This document shows, piece after piece, positions 24,652-34,949 of a stretch of 64,000 bases of DNA (within the stretch, counting starts at the first letter, position 1; the number at the start of each line of letters is the position of its first letter). The notes beneath the pieces were generated by a model. That model searched no databases, was not told where the DNA came from, and was given only the letters and a program-made list of their open reading frames with translations. The stretch is taken from assembly GCF_035222375.1 (NCBI RefSeq), contig NC_085889.1, positions 682,001-746,000 of the forward strand, read 5' to 3'. A program made the translations under genes and the position numbers. The DNA comes from Podospora pseudocomata. Lineage: Eukaryota; Ascomycota; Sordariomycetes; Sordariales; Podosporaceae.

Positions 24652-25263
24652 TGTTTTAAATGGGGTCGCTGAGAGCACTGTAACTACAGGGGTCTCAGGA
24701 GGGTGAAGCAATTACCCAAGAACTTGGCGAGTGTCGGACTGTGCTGCTAAGTACGACGACGTGGTTGTCGAAGGAAGAAAGTGCAACAGGTATTACCTGC
24801 AAATACAGAGAGTAGTTAACTGAGATGTTGTAGTCTCATATATAAGATACTGTAAATGATCAATCTTATTGACTGACTTGACTTATTATTTCTTAAGGAA
24901 AGAACGAAGCAGGAAAACCATTGCAATTGGAAGAGGGCTCTTTATGAGCACCTGAACTTCCTTATCATCCTTATCGCTCGGTGGCCCCAGTGGCTTAGAT
25001 CTATGATCTCGTTGTCGATAAGGTGCTCGAATCGCTCATGATGCTTCTCATATCTCTCATTGTTCGGAGGTTCGGTCAAGAGCCTGTCCGGAGGTCCGGT
25101 CGAGAGTCTGTCCGGAGATCCGGTGAGGAGTCCTGGGAGCCGTTGAGAGCGCTTGTGGGCGAGCCGTTGAGAGCATTGTTGGCGAGCTGTTGGGAACAAT
25201 GTGGGCGCAGAATTCCATAAACAAGTGCTGTAAAGTTCCATGAATAAATGCTGCATTTTAACA
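24652..25263 (-). repeat. Solo LTR, family alpha (copy 1)
   Basis: 612 bp, TGTT...AACA termini, direct repeat of 25608-26220. Contains a minisatellite (GAGCCGTTGAGAGCGCTTGTGGGC-type units, about 3 copies, 25138-25205) and an extra CCGGAGGTCCGGT block relative to copy 2. It lies beyond the stop codon of the stranded NLR C-terminus. No flanking target duplication. Confidence 0.8.
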
Positions 25264-25331
25264 CAAAATATTCTAAAGCAACAACGTCTCCGAAACGCTT
25301 CACTTAAGCCAAAACATTGAAACATATAATG

Positions 25332-25607
25332 TTATAAGACATTATGACGTCCACCCTTCCCATTAAAAGCAAATCGAAAGAACCAAAGATGGCCAGAAAC
25401 ATGTGCTAAGGCGATGGTACAATTGTATACAGCTGTACATGTTGGCCGATAGTTAGGAGGAAGCCAGATAAGGTTCTTCCCATCTCGTGTAATCCACTTA
25501 TCACTGAGAAAGAGAAGACCGCTGCCCGGTTCTTGGTCGGTAAAGTTATTTGCTGAACTCGGGGTTATCTTCAGCAATCCGCGATCTGTTTCAAGGTAGT
25601 CATTATC
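25332..25607 (-). pseudogene. Stranded C-terminal end of NACHT-WD40 receptor
   Basis: A 91-codon frame with no start codon that begins exactly at the LTR edge. It contains the characteristic end of fungal NACHT-WD40 proteins: a YLETDRGLL segment, a SDKWITRDGKNLIWLPP motif, YRPTCTAVYNCTIALAHVSG, then a stop. It lies on the same strand and downstream of the NACHT receptor (25925-29086), separated from it only by an alpha-family LTR. I infer that it is the original 3' end of that gene, the intervening WD40 repeats having been lost. Confidence 0.8.
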
Positions 25608-26220
25608 TGTTAGAATGGGGTCGCTGAGAGCACTGTAGCTACAGGGGTCTCAGGAGGGTGAAGCAGTTACCCAAGAACTTGGCGAGTGTCGGACTGTGCT
25701 GCTGAGTACGACGACGCGGTTGTCGAAGGAAGAAAGTGCAACAGGTATTACCTGCAAATACAGAGAGTAGTGAACTGAGATGTTGTAGTCTCATAAAATA
25801 CTGTAAATGATCAATCTTATTGACTGTCTTGACTTATTGTTTCTTAAGGAGAGAAAGAAGCAGAAAAACCATTGCAATTGGAAAGGGCTCTTTATGAGCA
25901 CCTGAACTCCCTTATCATCCTTATTCAGTAACTTGAATCTATGATCTCATTGATGAGGTGCTCGAGTCGCTCATGATGCTTCTCATATCTCTCATTGTTC
26001 GGAGGTCCGGTCAAGAGCTTGTCCGGAGATCCGGTGAGGAGTCCTGGGAGCCGTTGAGAACACTTGTGGGCGAGCCGTTGAAAGCGCTGTGGGCGAGCCG
26101 TTGAGAGCGCTGTGGGCGAGCCGTTGAGAGCGCTGTGGGTGAGCCGTTGAGAACAATGTGGGCGGAGAATTCCATAAACAAGTGCTGTAAAATTCCATGA
26201 ATAAATGCTGCATTTTAACA
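25608..26220 (-). repeat. Alpha-family LTR inserted in the NLR gene (copy 2)
   Basis: 613 bp, TGTTAGAATGG...TTTTAACA, highly similar to copy 1 throughout. The minisatellite has about 5 units of 23-24 bp (26048-26160). Its 26220 edge abuts NLR coding sequence (...PEWI) and its 25608 edge abuts the NLR C-terminal remnant. Flanks (GATCC / GATAA on the minus strand) share only GAT, so no proper target duplication. Confidence 0.85.
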
Positions 26221-29086
26221 GGATCCATTCAGGAATATAACCACAGAATATTCCCCTGATTATGCTTTTGATTGGTGCAAAAATAATTGTGGAAGTATAA
26301 GTCTGAAGGGGGCAAATGTCGATAATCTGGCGGAAGCTAAGAATAAATCGTGCTGCATCGTGTAAAAACGCGGAGATCGTGGAACTAAAATCGGGCTATA
26401 TATTTCGTGTTAGCGAATATTTATGAACCTACTTTAGTACGCCTTACACTAAGGAGACCCTGTAAATCCCTAATCATTCCAATACTTGTACATAGTTTCC
26501 CAAGGAGACTTAGCGCTTCCAGCCAGTGGAGGAAATGACGTTCGAGGAAGGTGTATACTTGATGGTTATCGCTTATACGAGAACTGCTTTGCTGAACGTG
26601 ATAGACCCAATATAGGCACGCATACCGGACATCTGATGGCAAATGTGAGTCGATGACTGACGACTCAATGTCGGCACGAGCTGTTCCAGGCATTCTCAGA
26701 TCGCAGATGTCCTTCTTCAAGCTACCAGAAAGAAGCTCCAAGCATCTAATCGCAATTTTTTCGTGTGTTGCACCCCTGTCTATCCAGAACGGGTTGGTGC
26801 CCTGTTTGTTGGGATCAACGAGAAAGTCATGGAATGACAAATGAAACATCCTAACCGGGGATGTAGGAGAGACCGGTACGCTAAGGACGGAGTGAAGTGG
26901 TTCAAGTCTGCGAATAACGACCTTCTCTTGTATATCAAGAAGTCGGGCTAAAGAGCATATCGGGAGTGGTTCGGCTAAGAGCACAATCGGGCCCACGACC
27001 ATCCGGAATTCATCAAGAAGGGATCTCTTAGATACCTCGGAACCGACAAGCAACCGATCAAGGACTGGGCGATATGTTGCGTCTAGCTTGTCGATCTCGG
27101 ATTCCTGTGTTCCTGACTGATATTCCAGGATCTTTGCTAATTGATCACCGGGATCACACCATGCTGGGTCCCGGATAAAACGGCAAACAGTAGCTGCAAA
27201 GATAAAGAGGGGAACGGCCATCTTGACCAAGTCTTGGACAATCTGGGGACCAGGCCAATCGTGCGGAAGCTGCTGGCCACCAGGAGACAGATCATTATAG
27301 TCGTTTCGGATTTCTGCAAGCTCAGAGTCCAGATATGCAGCGATGTCGTGCTCGATAATTGACTTCGGGATTTCATGCAAGACTAGATCCTGGTATTCTC
27401 CCTTGATCTTATTGAAGCCAAGTCGGATTGGCAACTCAGGCCGGCTTGTGAGGAAAGCTCTTAGCCGTACGGAAATCAGACTCTTTGCTTGTGATAACAG
27501 GGAAATGATAACCCTGATATCATCGTCCCGTTCGCACTCATCAAGGGCATCAATCACCAGGACAATTGTCTTGATGTCGTCCAAACTGCCCCTTAGGCTT
27601 TCCAACGGCTTTAGGATCAGCTTCTTAAACTGCTCCTCCAACCTTTTGCTCGTGACGTAAGGGTCAGCCTCAATAGCAGCCTTGATATACGATGCCGAAC
27701 TAGGCTCTTTGACAATAAGCTGAGTCGCAATGGTTGTAAACAGCAGGGCGGCCTTGCTCCGGTCTTTCTCGCCTCTCTTAAAGAAGAAGCTGGCACCGAG
27801 AAGATTTTGGTCCGCAAACGATTGCGCGACTGTACGTGATATGGTGGACTTCCCAGTTCCTGCCATGCCGTTTAGCCAGAAGATGCATTCGCCCTGCGGA
27901 TCGTCCGCCCATGCCATTATGTCCCGCTGGAGGTCAACTCGGGTATCAGGGTGACATCGCGCGTCGTGCTCGTCCGTGTGGGAGTCAAAGCTAGCACCGT
28001 TCGCAATGGGGAGCTTGGAAAGGATGGCATCGCGGATCGTCTGTGAATTCGAGCGTATCTCGTCAAGCACACCACTACTGATAGTTAGAAACCTTAGAAC
28101 TCGAAATTGGGGGATAGGACATACGTCATCTTCCCGTTAATCCACTGTTTAAGGTCGTCAACGGAGTTATATCCCTCCGGTGGAATCTCAAGCGCTTCCA
28201 GAAGACCGTGTGGGGAGACGGGGATGTCAAAAGACGCCCCTTTCGTCAAACTCTCCCTGAACCTAGTGCCATCTCTTGCAATTTCTTCGGTTGCCGTTGC
28301 CAACTCAGCTCTACCCCCAATCTTATTTGCGCGCTTCTTCAGTTTATCCTCCATGTAAGCCAAGCAGAGCGCATAACAAAGAGCGTTGCCATGCGCCATG
28401 TCTATCACAATCTCATCCTGGCGAGTAAGAGATGAACCCTTGTACAAGAGCGGGTGTGCAAGCTTGTTGTAAAGATCTTCCGCGATAGTCGTGACTTGTA
28501 TCTCGAACATCACGTCGCAAAACTGAGAAAGGGCTCCGCATTTCGCTTTTTCCAAGCTGACACGATAGTTGCGAGTCTCGTAGGCACCGAACCGTGTTCT
28601 CCAGGACCGACCAACCTCACGGTCACGGACGAAAATAACTGGCTCCTCTTCTTCCCGAAAACTTTCTTTGATGAAGTGAACGGCTCTCTCCATATCGTCA
28701 GCAAATTCGAGGATAATCCTGAGTCCGACAAGATCATGAATTTTATTGAATATGTCAGAGAAGCTCTCGAATTGCTTTTGGCTGCGATCCAAGAGCGCTT
28801 TCTCGCGCCGATCGAGTGACTTTCTGATTGAATCGACCTGCTTAGTTCTGCTTTTGACTTGGCAGTCAATAGCTCTGCGCTCGAGAGCACTTTTGCAAAA
28901 TTCCTCCAGTCTCTCCCTCATAGCGTCGTACTCATTAAGCAATTTAGGCCAGACGTCGTTGACGAAAGCGCTTTTAGGATCTAGGCCAACAGGCCCCTCG
29001 GTCATTTGGTTGATTTTCACCCGCAGTGACTGATTTGGAGCATCACCGTCGCCCGCTTGAGGCGGAGCTTGCGAATGTGCATCCAT
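25925..29086 (-). CDS. RelA/SpoT-NACHT NOD-like receptor, WD40 replaced by LTR sequence
   Basis: Complement of join(25925..26395, 26448..28077, 28125..29086), 1020 aa. Intron 1 is 47 nt (GTATGT, CTAAC, CAG); intron 2 is 52 nt (GTAAGG, CTAAC, TAG) and restores the conserved SAFLHDAARFIL linker. The N-terminal domain (~77-216) is RelA/SpoT-like: KSRTKQVDSIRKS, DLVGLRII, and EIQV with the conserved Glu. The NACHT core has Walker A GMAGTGKST (~391-399), Walker B VLVIDALDEC (~493-502), LTSRPELP and FHLSFHDFLVD. The frame reaches PEWI at 26221, where WD40 repeats should begin, then runs in frame through about 98 codons of the alpha LTR to TGA at 25925. Fungal NLRs trigger cell death on recognising non-self; (p)ppGpp-like or NTP-modifying effector activity is inferred. 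If intron 2 is not spliced, translation stops at 26421. Confidence 0.85.
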
Positions 29087-29805
29087 GGTATGCTGGCGGC
29101 GTAGTGTTCTACCAATCGACCAAATGAAGTGCTGATTGTGGAGGTGATGGGGCTCGCATAGCCGCCTGTACAGGCGGGATAAATAGAAAGGAAGCAGTAA
29201 ATACACTAGCAGAGGGTGCGAAGGGCAGTGTTCAAACTGCGTCGGGCCTTGTCTCAAAGGTTGACGGACTCGTAGGTAGGCAGTGCAGAAGTTGGATAAG
29301 GGAGATAATTAGCAGCCAAAGGCTCTGGAGCGACGACAAGGAGCCAGGCAGCTTTTCCGCCATTGCATTGGGCATCAAGCTAATGCTGCAATTCCTGCAG
29401 CTACCTGTGTCTATCGGCTTACACTGGCGAATCACACAGTACCACACGACGAAGATAAGATCTGTGCTGGTTTGCATCATGCCGTGCTCCGCGACGCACA
29501 ATGGCCGGCCTGCAACGAGGCTCTTTGCAAGGCAGCCGAGGGCGGAGGGAGGGCCTACTGCGCCACAACCTCAAGCTGCACGTGATATTAGCGACATGCA
29601 TATCGCACTACATAAGGCAGTTGAACAAGGTGCATTAGTCTCAATCGTTGGACACTGAGAGTTCTTAACAGAACTGCAATCTGAGGTTTGGAGACTTCCA
29701 CGCTTATGAACTTGTAACGGGTATCTACAAACCTCAAGCTGGTTCTTACACACACTTCTTCCCTCTCCTTCAGACCGCTATCCTTATACAGGCTGGACGA
29801 GGAGG
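29087..29805 (+). other. NLR/CorA divergent intergenic with possible gene relic
   Basis: 719 bp between divergent starts, probably holding both promoters. One plus-strand frame (~29150-29658) is open without an early ATG and has protein-like composition (AEGAKGSVQTASGLVSKVDG), which could be an unannotated 5' exon or a relic. I could not assign a family. Confidence 0.35.
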
Positions 29806-31293
29806 ATGAACTACGAAAAAGGATCATACAGAGATTTTGTCCGATCTCGATGTCAAACCAACCCTTGCATCACTGGATTAGCCGACTATTTGAGATGTGG
29901 GCCTGGAGCTGCCAGTACCATCGTTACTCTCGACTACTCCCGGGACGGACAATCGGTACCGAATCCTCTAACGGTATCCGCAGTTGATCTGGCCAGGCTG
30001 ATGGATGCCACCTCTACAACCGCTGGCCGGATTGTGCTCGTCGAGAACATCCAACCCCATCTGGTCAGTTTTCTCGCCGAGATTTTGGATGTGGATCCAA
30101 TCTTCTTTGCCGGTCACGTCACCACCGACTTCAAAGACATCGAGAAAGCACCGCCTCCTCCTTCACTTGCGTTGTTTCCATCCCAGATTGCTGAAAATGG
30201 CTATCTCCATCTCCACTATCAGCAGGTATTGGACCTGGGAAGCGCAGACGTGTTTACCTCTTCGTACAGTCTGAAATCGGACTCCAACGTTCCTCGAAAT
30301 GTCAGACGCCTACCGCATCTATCAGGTCGACAGATTGCTTTGGCTCGAGCGTGCTGTTCTATTCTAGTGAAAAAGATCAAAGGCATATGGATTTGTAAGT
30401 CTTGTTCAGATGTTTAGTGCATCTTGACGGCATCTCTAACAGTCGTAGGCCTAGTCCTGGTGGATCCCCCTGTAAATATTGTTCTTGAGACGTTGGGATT
30501 AGGCGGCCGAAAGTCACATCCAAGTATGATGTTGCATGGAGGATTGGAGGAATTTGAACAATCGACGTCTTTCGCGTCTTTCGGATCCACCACGAGCGAT
30601 CGTTTACCAGATAAGAAGTCGATGCTCAGTAACCTGCTCCGCTACTTCCGCCACCAACCACCTGGGTTCATGATAGCCGAGCCTAGCATCTTGAGCCTCG
30701 GCTACTACTCGATACGCATGGTCTTAGCTGAGTGGATTCTTTACACGCTCCTGATGAGTCGTTACTTGAAATATTATGAATATACTCTGCACGACATCGA
30801 GAATCGGCTGCACGATAGCGACATTATCGACCTTCAACGTTGGCGGCGGCGGAGCATGCAAAGCCGACACAAACTAATTATTCTCTCTGAGTTCATCGAT
30901 TATTGGTTACAACAGGAATCCAATAAGCAGCCGTGGGATTTTATACTGAAAGATATCAAGCATGTATCGTCACAGCTAGAGCATTACAGCCGCTCGCTCG
31001 AGCATATGGTCCCAGTAGCAACGTCGATGGTACAGCTGCTCGACTCGCGGCGGTCGATACAAGAGGCTGCCAACGTTAGCCGGCTCACTTTTATTGCGCT
31101 GGTGTTTGCGCCGCTGTCTTGGGTCGCCAGCCTTTTCAGCATGTCAGAAGATTACTCTCCAGGACACAAGAGCTTTTGGGTATATTTTGCTACTGCACTG
31201 CCAGTTATGATTCTGGTCTTGCTTTTATCAACTGTGCAAGGGGATCGACTGGAGGGAAAATTGAACAGGATTTGGGTAGTTTTACGACGGTAA
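29806..31293 (+). CDS. CorA-like (Mg2+ transporter-fold) membrane protein
   Basis: Join 29806..30394, 30443..31293 (48-nt intron, GTAAGT, CTAAC, CAG) gives 479 aa. The N-terminal part is soluble alpha/beta. It is followed by long charged helices (DIENRLHDSDIIDLQRWRRRSMQ, then SRRSIQEAANVSRLTFIAL) that correspond to the CorA stalk helix. Two C-terminal hydrophobic segments follow (LTFIALVFAPLSWVASLF and FWVYFATALPVMILVLLL). The loop between them reads FSMSED rather than the ion-selective GMN of genuine CorA. This variant is common in fungal CorA-like proteins of unknown substrate, so magnesium transport is not established. It is divergent from the RelA/SpoT-NLR. Confidence 0.85.
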
Positions 31294-31793
31294 GCGGGAA
31301 GACGAAGGACTGAAGCAGTGTTAGTGTAGCTATACAAAATGTAATAATTGTTCTATGATCTACACGTTGCCTTGCGTTTTCCATTAGCTTTCCAGACAGT
31401 TAACGTAAGTCTTAATGGATCACAGTTCCCGGCCGTACATTCGCTTTGAAATACAAAAATATAAATATCACGGCACCGGCCGGTATTTTCGAAATTCCAC
31501 CGGTACTGTCATGGCACTGGCACTGGCACCCTGACCTTATCTTATCATTCACCTGCCCTGCCCCACCGAGCCTTGCAGCCTTGCACCTTAAATTCCTTGC
31601 AGGCCAGGCCAGGCAAAGCCTTCCTTTCTGTTGAAAGACCAACAGCCACGTATCCACAGTATCACAGGTTAAAGCGCTTACAATTGGAGCATGAGAAACT
31701 GTAGGGCGGGCAATGTGTTGATTAAGCTGCAGATGTTCGATGTCCTGCTCAAAACTGGTCGGGCGACGCCCGGACCCTGATAACCCTAATACC
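31294..31793. other. Intergenic left of LTR beta copy A
   Basis: No gene seen. An AT-rich 3' UTR-like start gives way to a stretch with short repeated words (GGCACTGGCACTGGCACC near 31513-31530). Confidence 0.5.
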
Positions 31794-32301
31794 TGTTACA
31801 ACCTGCACCAGGAATGGATACAGACTGCAAGGCAGTACACCAGAGGTGAATATGACAGGATGATCGAAGGTTGTGACAAGCGTCTCAGACACGGGTTCAC
31901 TGTCAACAACAGGTTGTTCTAACAAAGAGCTACTGAGAGTAGATTGTAGACAAATGAACTTGAATTGCTTGCATGAGGAATCAGATTCCTCGACACGGGG
32001 AGCGCCCGGCGCTCCCCCCTATTTATGTCAAGCTATCTACATATATTTCTGAAGTATCTTTGTACCTTGCTCAGTGTGCTCAGTGGTCTTGGCGGCTGAG
32101 TAGACTGAGCAACCTTTCATGATCAATGTGCTCAGTGTGCTCAGTGGTCTTGGCCACTGATCAGACTGAGCACCTCCTGATTGGTCGTATGGGGGCTTAT
32201 GGGTCTTTCCATCCCTGGCCCAATGATTGGCCGAGGTGCCCCAGCACCTCGGGTACCACCCAGTGGTTCCTGTACGGGAGTATTACGCTTGGGACGTAAC
32301 A
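31794..32301 (+). repeat. Solo LTR, family beta (copy A)
   Basis: 508 bp with TGTTAC...GTAACA inverted termini. The first ~300 bp and last ~50 bp match 62836-63305 and, inverted, 63616-64000. The middle holds its own tandem GCTCAGTGTGCTCAGTGGTCTTGG units (32074-32152) instead of the 20-bp minisatellite of the other copies. It includes the palindrome at 31997-32017. No target duplication or coding frame. Confidence 0.75.
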
Positions 32302-32548
32302 TGCTTGTACAAAGGTTCAATGCTGTGGTGTATGCGGCAAGCCTGGCCATAATGCACGTACTTGCCAGGAGGCTGTAGAATCGTCTGATTCGGCTGTTTC
32401 TGATGTAATTATAGTTGGTTTCTAGTGTTGTTATGTTGCAATTGAGGATAGTTGTTGTAGGGTGGTGGAGACTGTACGACTCGCTTATATGTACGACTCG
32501 CTTATAATATACGTTATTAACTTTACTTTTTCAATTATACCGCCTATA

Positions 32549-33060
32549 TGTCACGGTTTTGGAAGACAGTGCGGACACAAGGAACCTATCAGGGCTGGAC
32601 CGGGCGATCGAGCGGGGCTCACGGTCCAGGTAGACAAACGGACCAGTAAGATTGTGACCGGGGACCGCAGCGGGGATCACGGTCCACGGTCCAGTATCGG
32701 CCAATAAGGAGTGGACCGAGGGCCGTCTGTAAGTCAACGGGTCCACATTCCCCAGGTCTATATATACGGAGGAACTGGCTGGTGTAGGTAGACAGTTCCG
32801 CAGTATGCAATACAAGTCACAATCGTTGGTATCTAGACTGTTGTGATCGAGACAAGCCATTGTTGTACACTGTTTAGCTGTACCGAACCAGGATTGTTCA
32901 GATATACCCTCAACCAGTATCCCTTTCAGAGGTTCTGGATAGGGGTTCGTCACACCCTGATTATATCCTGATTAGCTACTTCCTATCTAATCTAACGATT
33001 AGCTAAGCGCGCCGTGCGCCGCTCACACTGTTTGACCTACTTGTTGGCTTAACTGTGACA
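32549..33060 (+). repeat. Solo LTR, family gamma (plus copy)
   Basis: 512 bp, TGTCACGG...AACTGTGACA, with a TATA box (TCTATATATACGGAGG, ~32757) followed by a body homologous to 24109-24294 in inverse orientation. The U3 is rich in GGACCG/CGGTCC words. No coding frame; probably a Ty3-type solo LTR. Confidence 0.7.
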
Positions 33061-33152
33061 CATGCGTAAGGGGAAAACGGAAGTTAGAATTAATTTTAGT
33101 TACGGTAAGTATAGCCGAACCGTCCTTAGGCATACTTTAGCTTAGGGTAATG

Positions 33153-33267
33153 CTTACTACGCTCACCTTTTGCTCACCTTCTGAGACTAATACGGACAGA
33201 GCCCCAAGATATTGTCGGGTGTGACTATATAGGTAAATGTGCTCTCGAAAAGTCTGACGAGAAGCTA

Positions 33268-33302
<35 letters not shown>

Positions 33303-33558
33303 CTGGCTTGTATCGAGGATGAAGGGTCTTTTGACTTCAGACAGGTACTCCGATCTGCCCACTGCTTTCACGACTCCCGACACCAGTGAGCGTCTCACGA
33401 GTTCGGGTTATCCTAATCGTGGACTTTCCCCAGACCGTATCAGAGAGGGCCTTTGGATCTCACCGCAGATGTATATCCTGTGTGGAATCCAAAGGCTTTG
33501 TATTTTTGCCGCAGTCCGCTTTCATGAGTTCGGCTCTCTTCTCTCACACCCAGACTGA
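33153..33558 (+). other. Possible exon/relic with poly-Asp tract
   Basis: An open frame without a clear ATG until 33319. It includes a (GAT)11 microsatellite at 33268-33300 that would encode a 13-residue Asp run (with the flanking GAC), followed by WLVSRMKGLLTSDRYSDL and PNRGLSPDRIREG. Composition looks protein-like but no family is recognised and the 5' end is missing. It could be a gene remnant. Confidence 0.3.
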
Positions 33559-34418
33559 GCGTCAGATAGACACCAAAGGATGGAACATCCCTCTGAATTT
33601 GTCCAATGGGTTGGAAAGATACTAGTTTCGATGATCGATCCACTTTATTCAACACTGCCGCCCATCTCGAGAGAGAAAAGGGCATGCTTCACAGAAAGCT
33701 ATGTCACCATTTGATGCGGTATGCAAGGGTTGAGGAGTAAAGGGCGCAAATAGTTCTCATGGTGCAAAAGCATAACGAGTTCGCCTAAGATATTCGGAAC
33801 ATCTATCACAAACTGCACCTGGCGGCCCTGATGACCTTGACCACCACATGTTGCCAGGTGTTGAGCGCGTTGATTACCTCGTTCACAATCCGGAGCTTCC
33901 GGGGATTTACATTTAGCATGAGGGGTTTGATAGATTCGTTAATAAAATAAAATGGGTTACCAATCGTCTTATTCCGGCCTTGGTCAGAGTGAATGCTTTC
34001 TCCCTTTCTCTCCAAAAGCTGGGATCAGCCCATGGTTGTTGTCAACATTTGATGTCGAGAGAAGAGCCAGATGTCTAACCACAGCAACAGCAACTGAGAT
34101 AAACTCCAGCCTAATATGAGTTAGCAATGTCTCACCTCCAAGCGTATAGACAGAATATAGCAACCTACCAGGAAAGCGATTGGATGTCGAGGATATGAAA
34201 GGCCACGCCGCTATACACCAAGGTTGGTTTTGGGTCCAAGCCATGGCTTTGATGGTGCACCTATGTTGCGGATCCCAAATGTGCCTGTCGTTCGAGTGAT
34301 GAGCTTGAGAACGTGACCGGATCCAGATGGCCGAAACGTAAACATACCAATGCGATTGCCGAAGCTTTTGGTGACCCTTTATGTACCCTTCCACGTTGCT
34401 TCATCACTCTGTGATTCT
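33559..34418. other. Intergenic, nothing recognised
   Basis: About 860 bp. Short frames such as 33984..34394 (minus) lack any family features. It probably includes the 3' UTR of the Cys-rich gene. Confidence 0.5.
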
Positions 34419-34949
34419 CTAGTTCTCTCCCTTGCTCTTCACGGCGGCCACTGTGAAGGCGTATTGTCCCCACGGATCGTAAGCAGCTGAAGCGGTGGAC
34501 TCGCCGGCGCAATCAACATTGGTCTTGGAGTCGCTATCCTTCTCTCCAGCACCTTGCTCCTTGTCGCTGTCCAAGAGCGGCTTGAAAAGGGCGATCTCTC
34601 TATCGGTGGCGTAATGATGCCAGGGATCAAAGGTAGAATCGTTGGTGAAGTGGACAGTAACCTTGGCTTTGTACGACTCTGGCGAAGGCCGCTTGTCGGC
34701 CGGTTGGTGGCGGAGGTCAATGTTCAGCACGGCCTCCTCCATCAGATCCTCTTCGGTGAAGGTTGTGTCGCCGCAGTAGAAGCACTCGGAAGGCTTGAGA
34801 TAGTGGTAGGTTGTGCCTCTCTTCTTGGGGCCGCGGCACTCGTCCCAGTTCTTGCGCTGCTTGTTGCAAGGCTTGAGGCCGATCTCCTGCGAGTCGATGG
34901 CAGCGCCGCAGTCCTTACAGGCGTAGTGGCAGAGGGTGAAGGTGCACAT
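34419..34949 (-). CDS. Small Cys-rich hypothetical protein (zinc-ribbon-like)
   Basis: 176 aa, intronless. I chose the ATG at 34949 (MCTFTLCHYACKDCG) because upstream in-frame sequence is leader-like. The Cys/His pattern (C..CHYACKDC, C17 later WDEC, ECFYCG) suggests one or two zinc-binding knuckles in the first 80 residues. The C-terminal half is acidic and ends AYDPWGQYAFTVAAVKSKG. The family was not recognised. It shares a divergent promoter with the 35357 gene. Confidence 0.7.
   Translation of the reverse strand: MCTFTLCHYACKDCGAAIDSQEIGLKPCNKQRKNWDECRGPKKRGTTYHYLKPSECFYCGDTTFTEEDLMEEAVLNIDLRHQPADKRPSPESYKAKVTVHFTNDSTFDPWHHYATDREIALFKPLLDSDKEQGAGEKDSDSKTNVDCAGESTASAAYDPWGQYAFTVAAVKSKGEN

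Noticed and set aside
24652-26220. A TRIM (miniature LTR retrotransposon): two 612-bp direct LTRs around a 344-bp interior
   Set aside because: The interior (25332-25607) encodes the C-terminal end of a NACHT-WD40 protein continuous with the NLR upstream, and there is no PBS, PPT or flanking target duplication. Two solo LTRs in and beside the gene explain it better.
26421-26447. Stop codon at 26421 as the true end of the NLR
   Set aside because: A good 52-nt intron (GTAAGG...CTAAC...TAG) removes it and restores the conserved SAFLHDAARFIL linker; kept as a fallback if unspliced.
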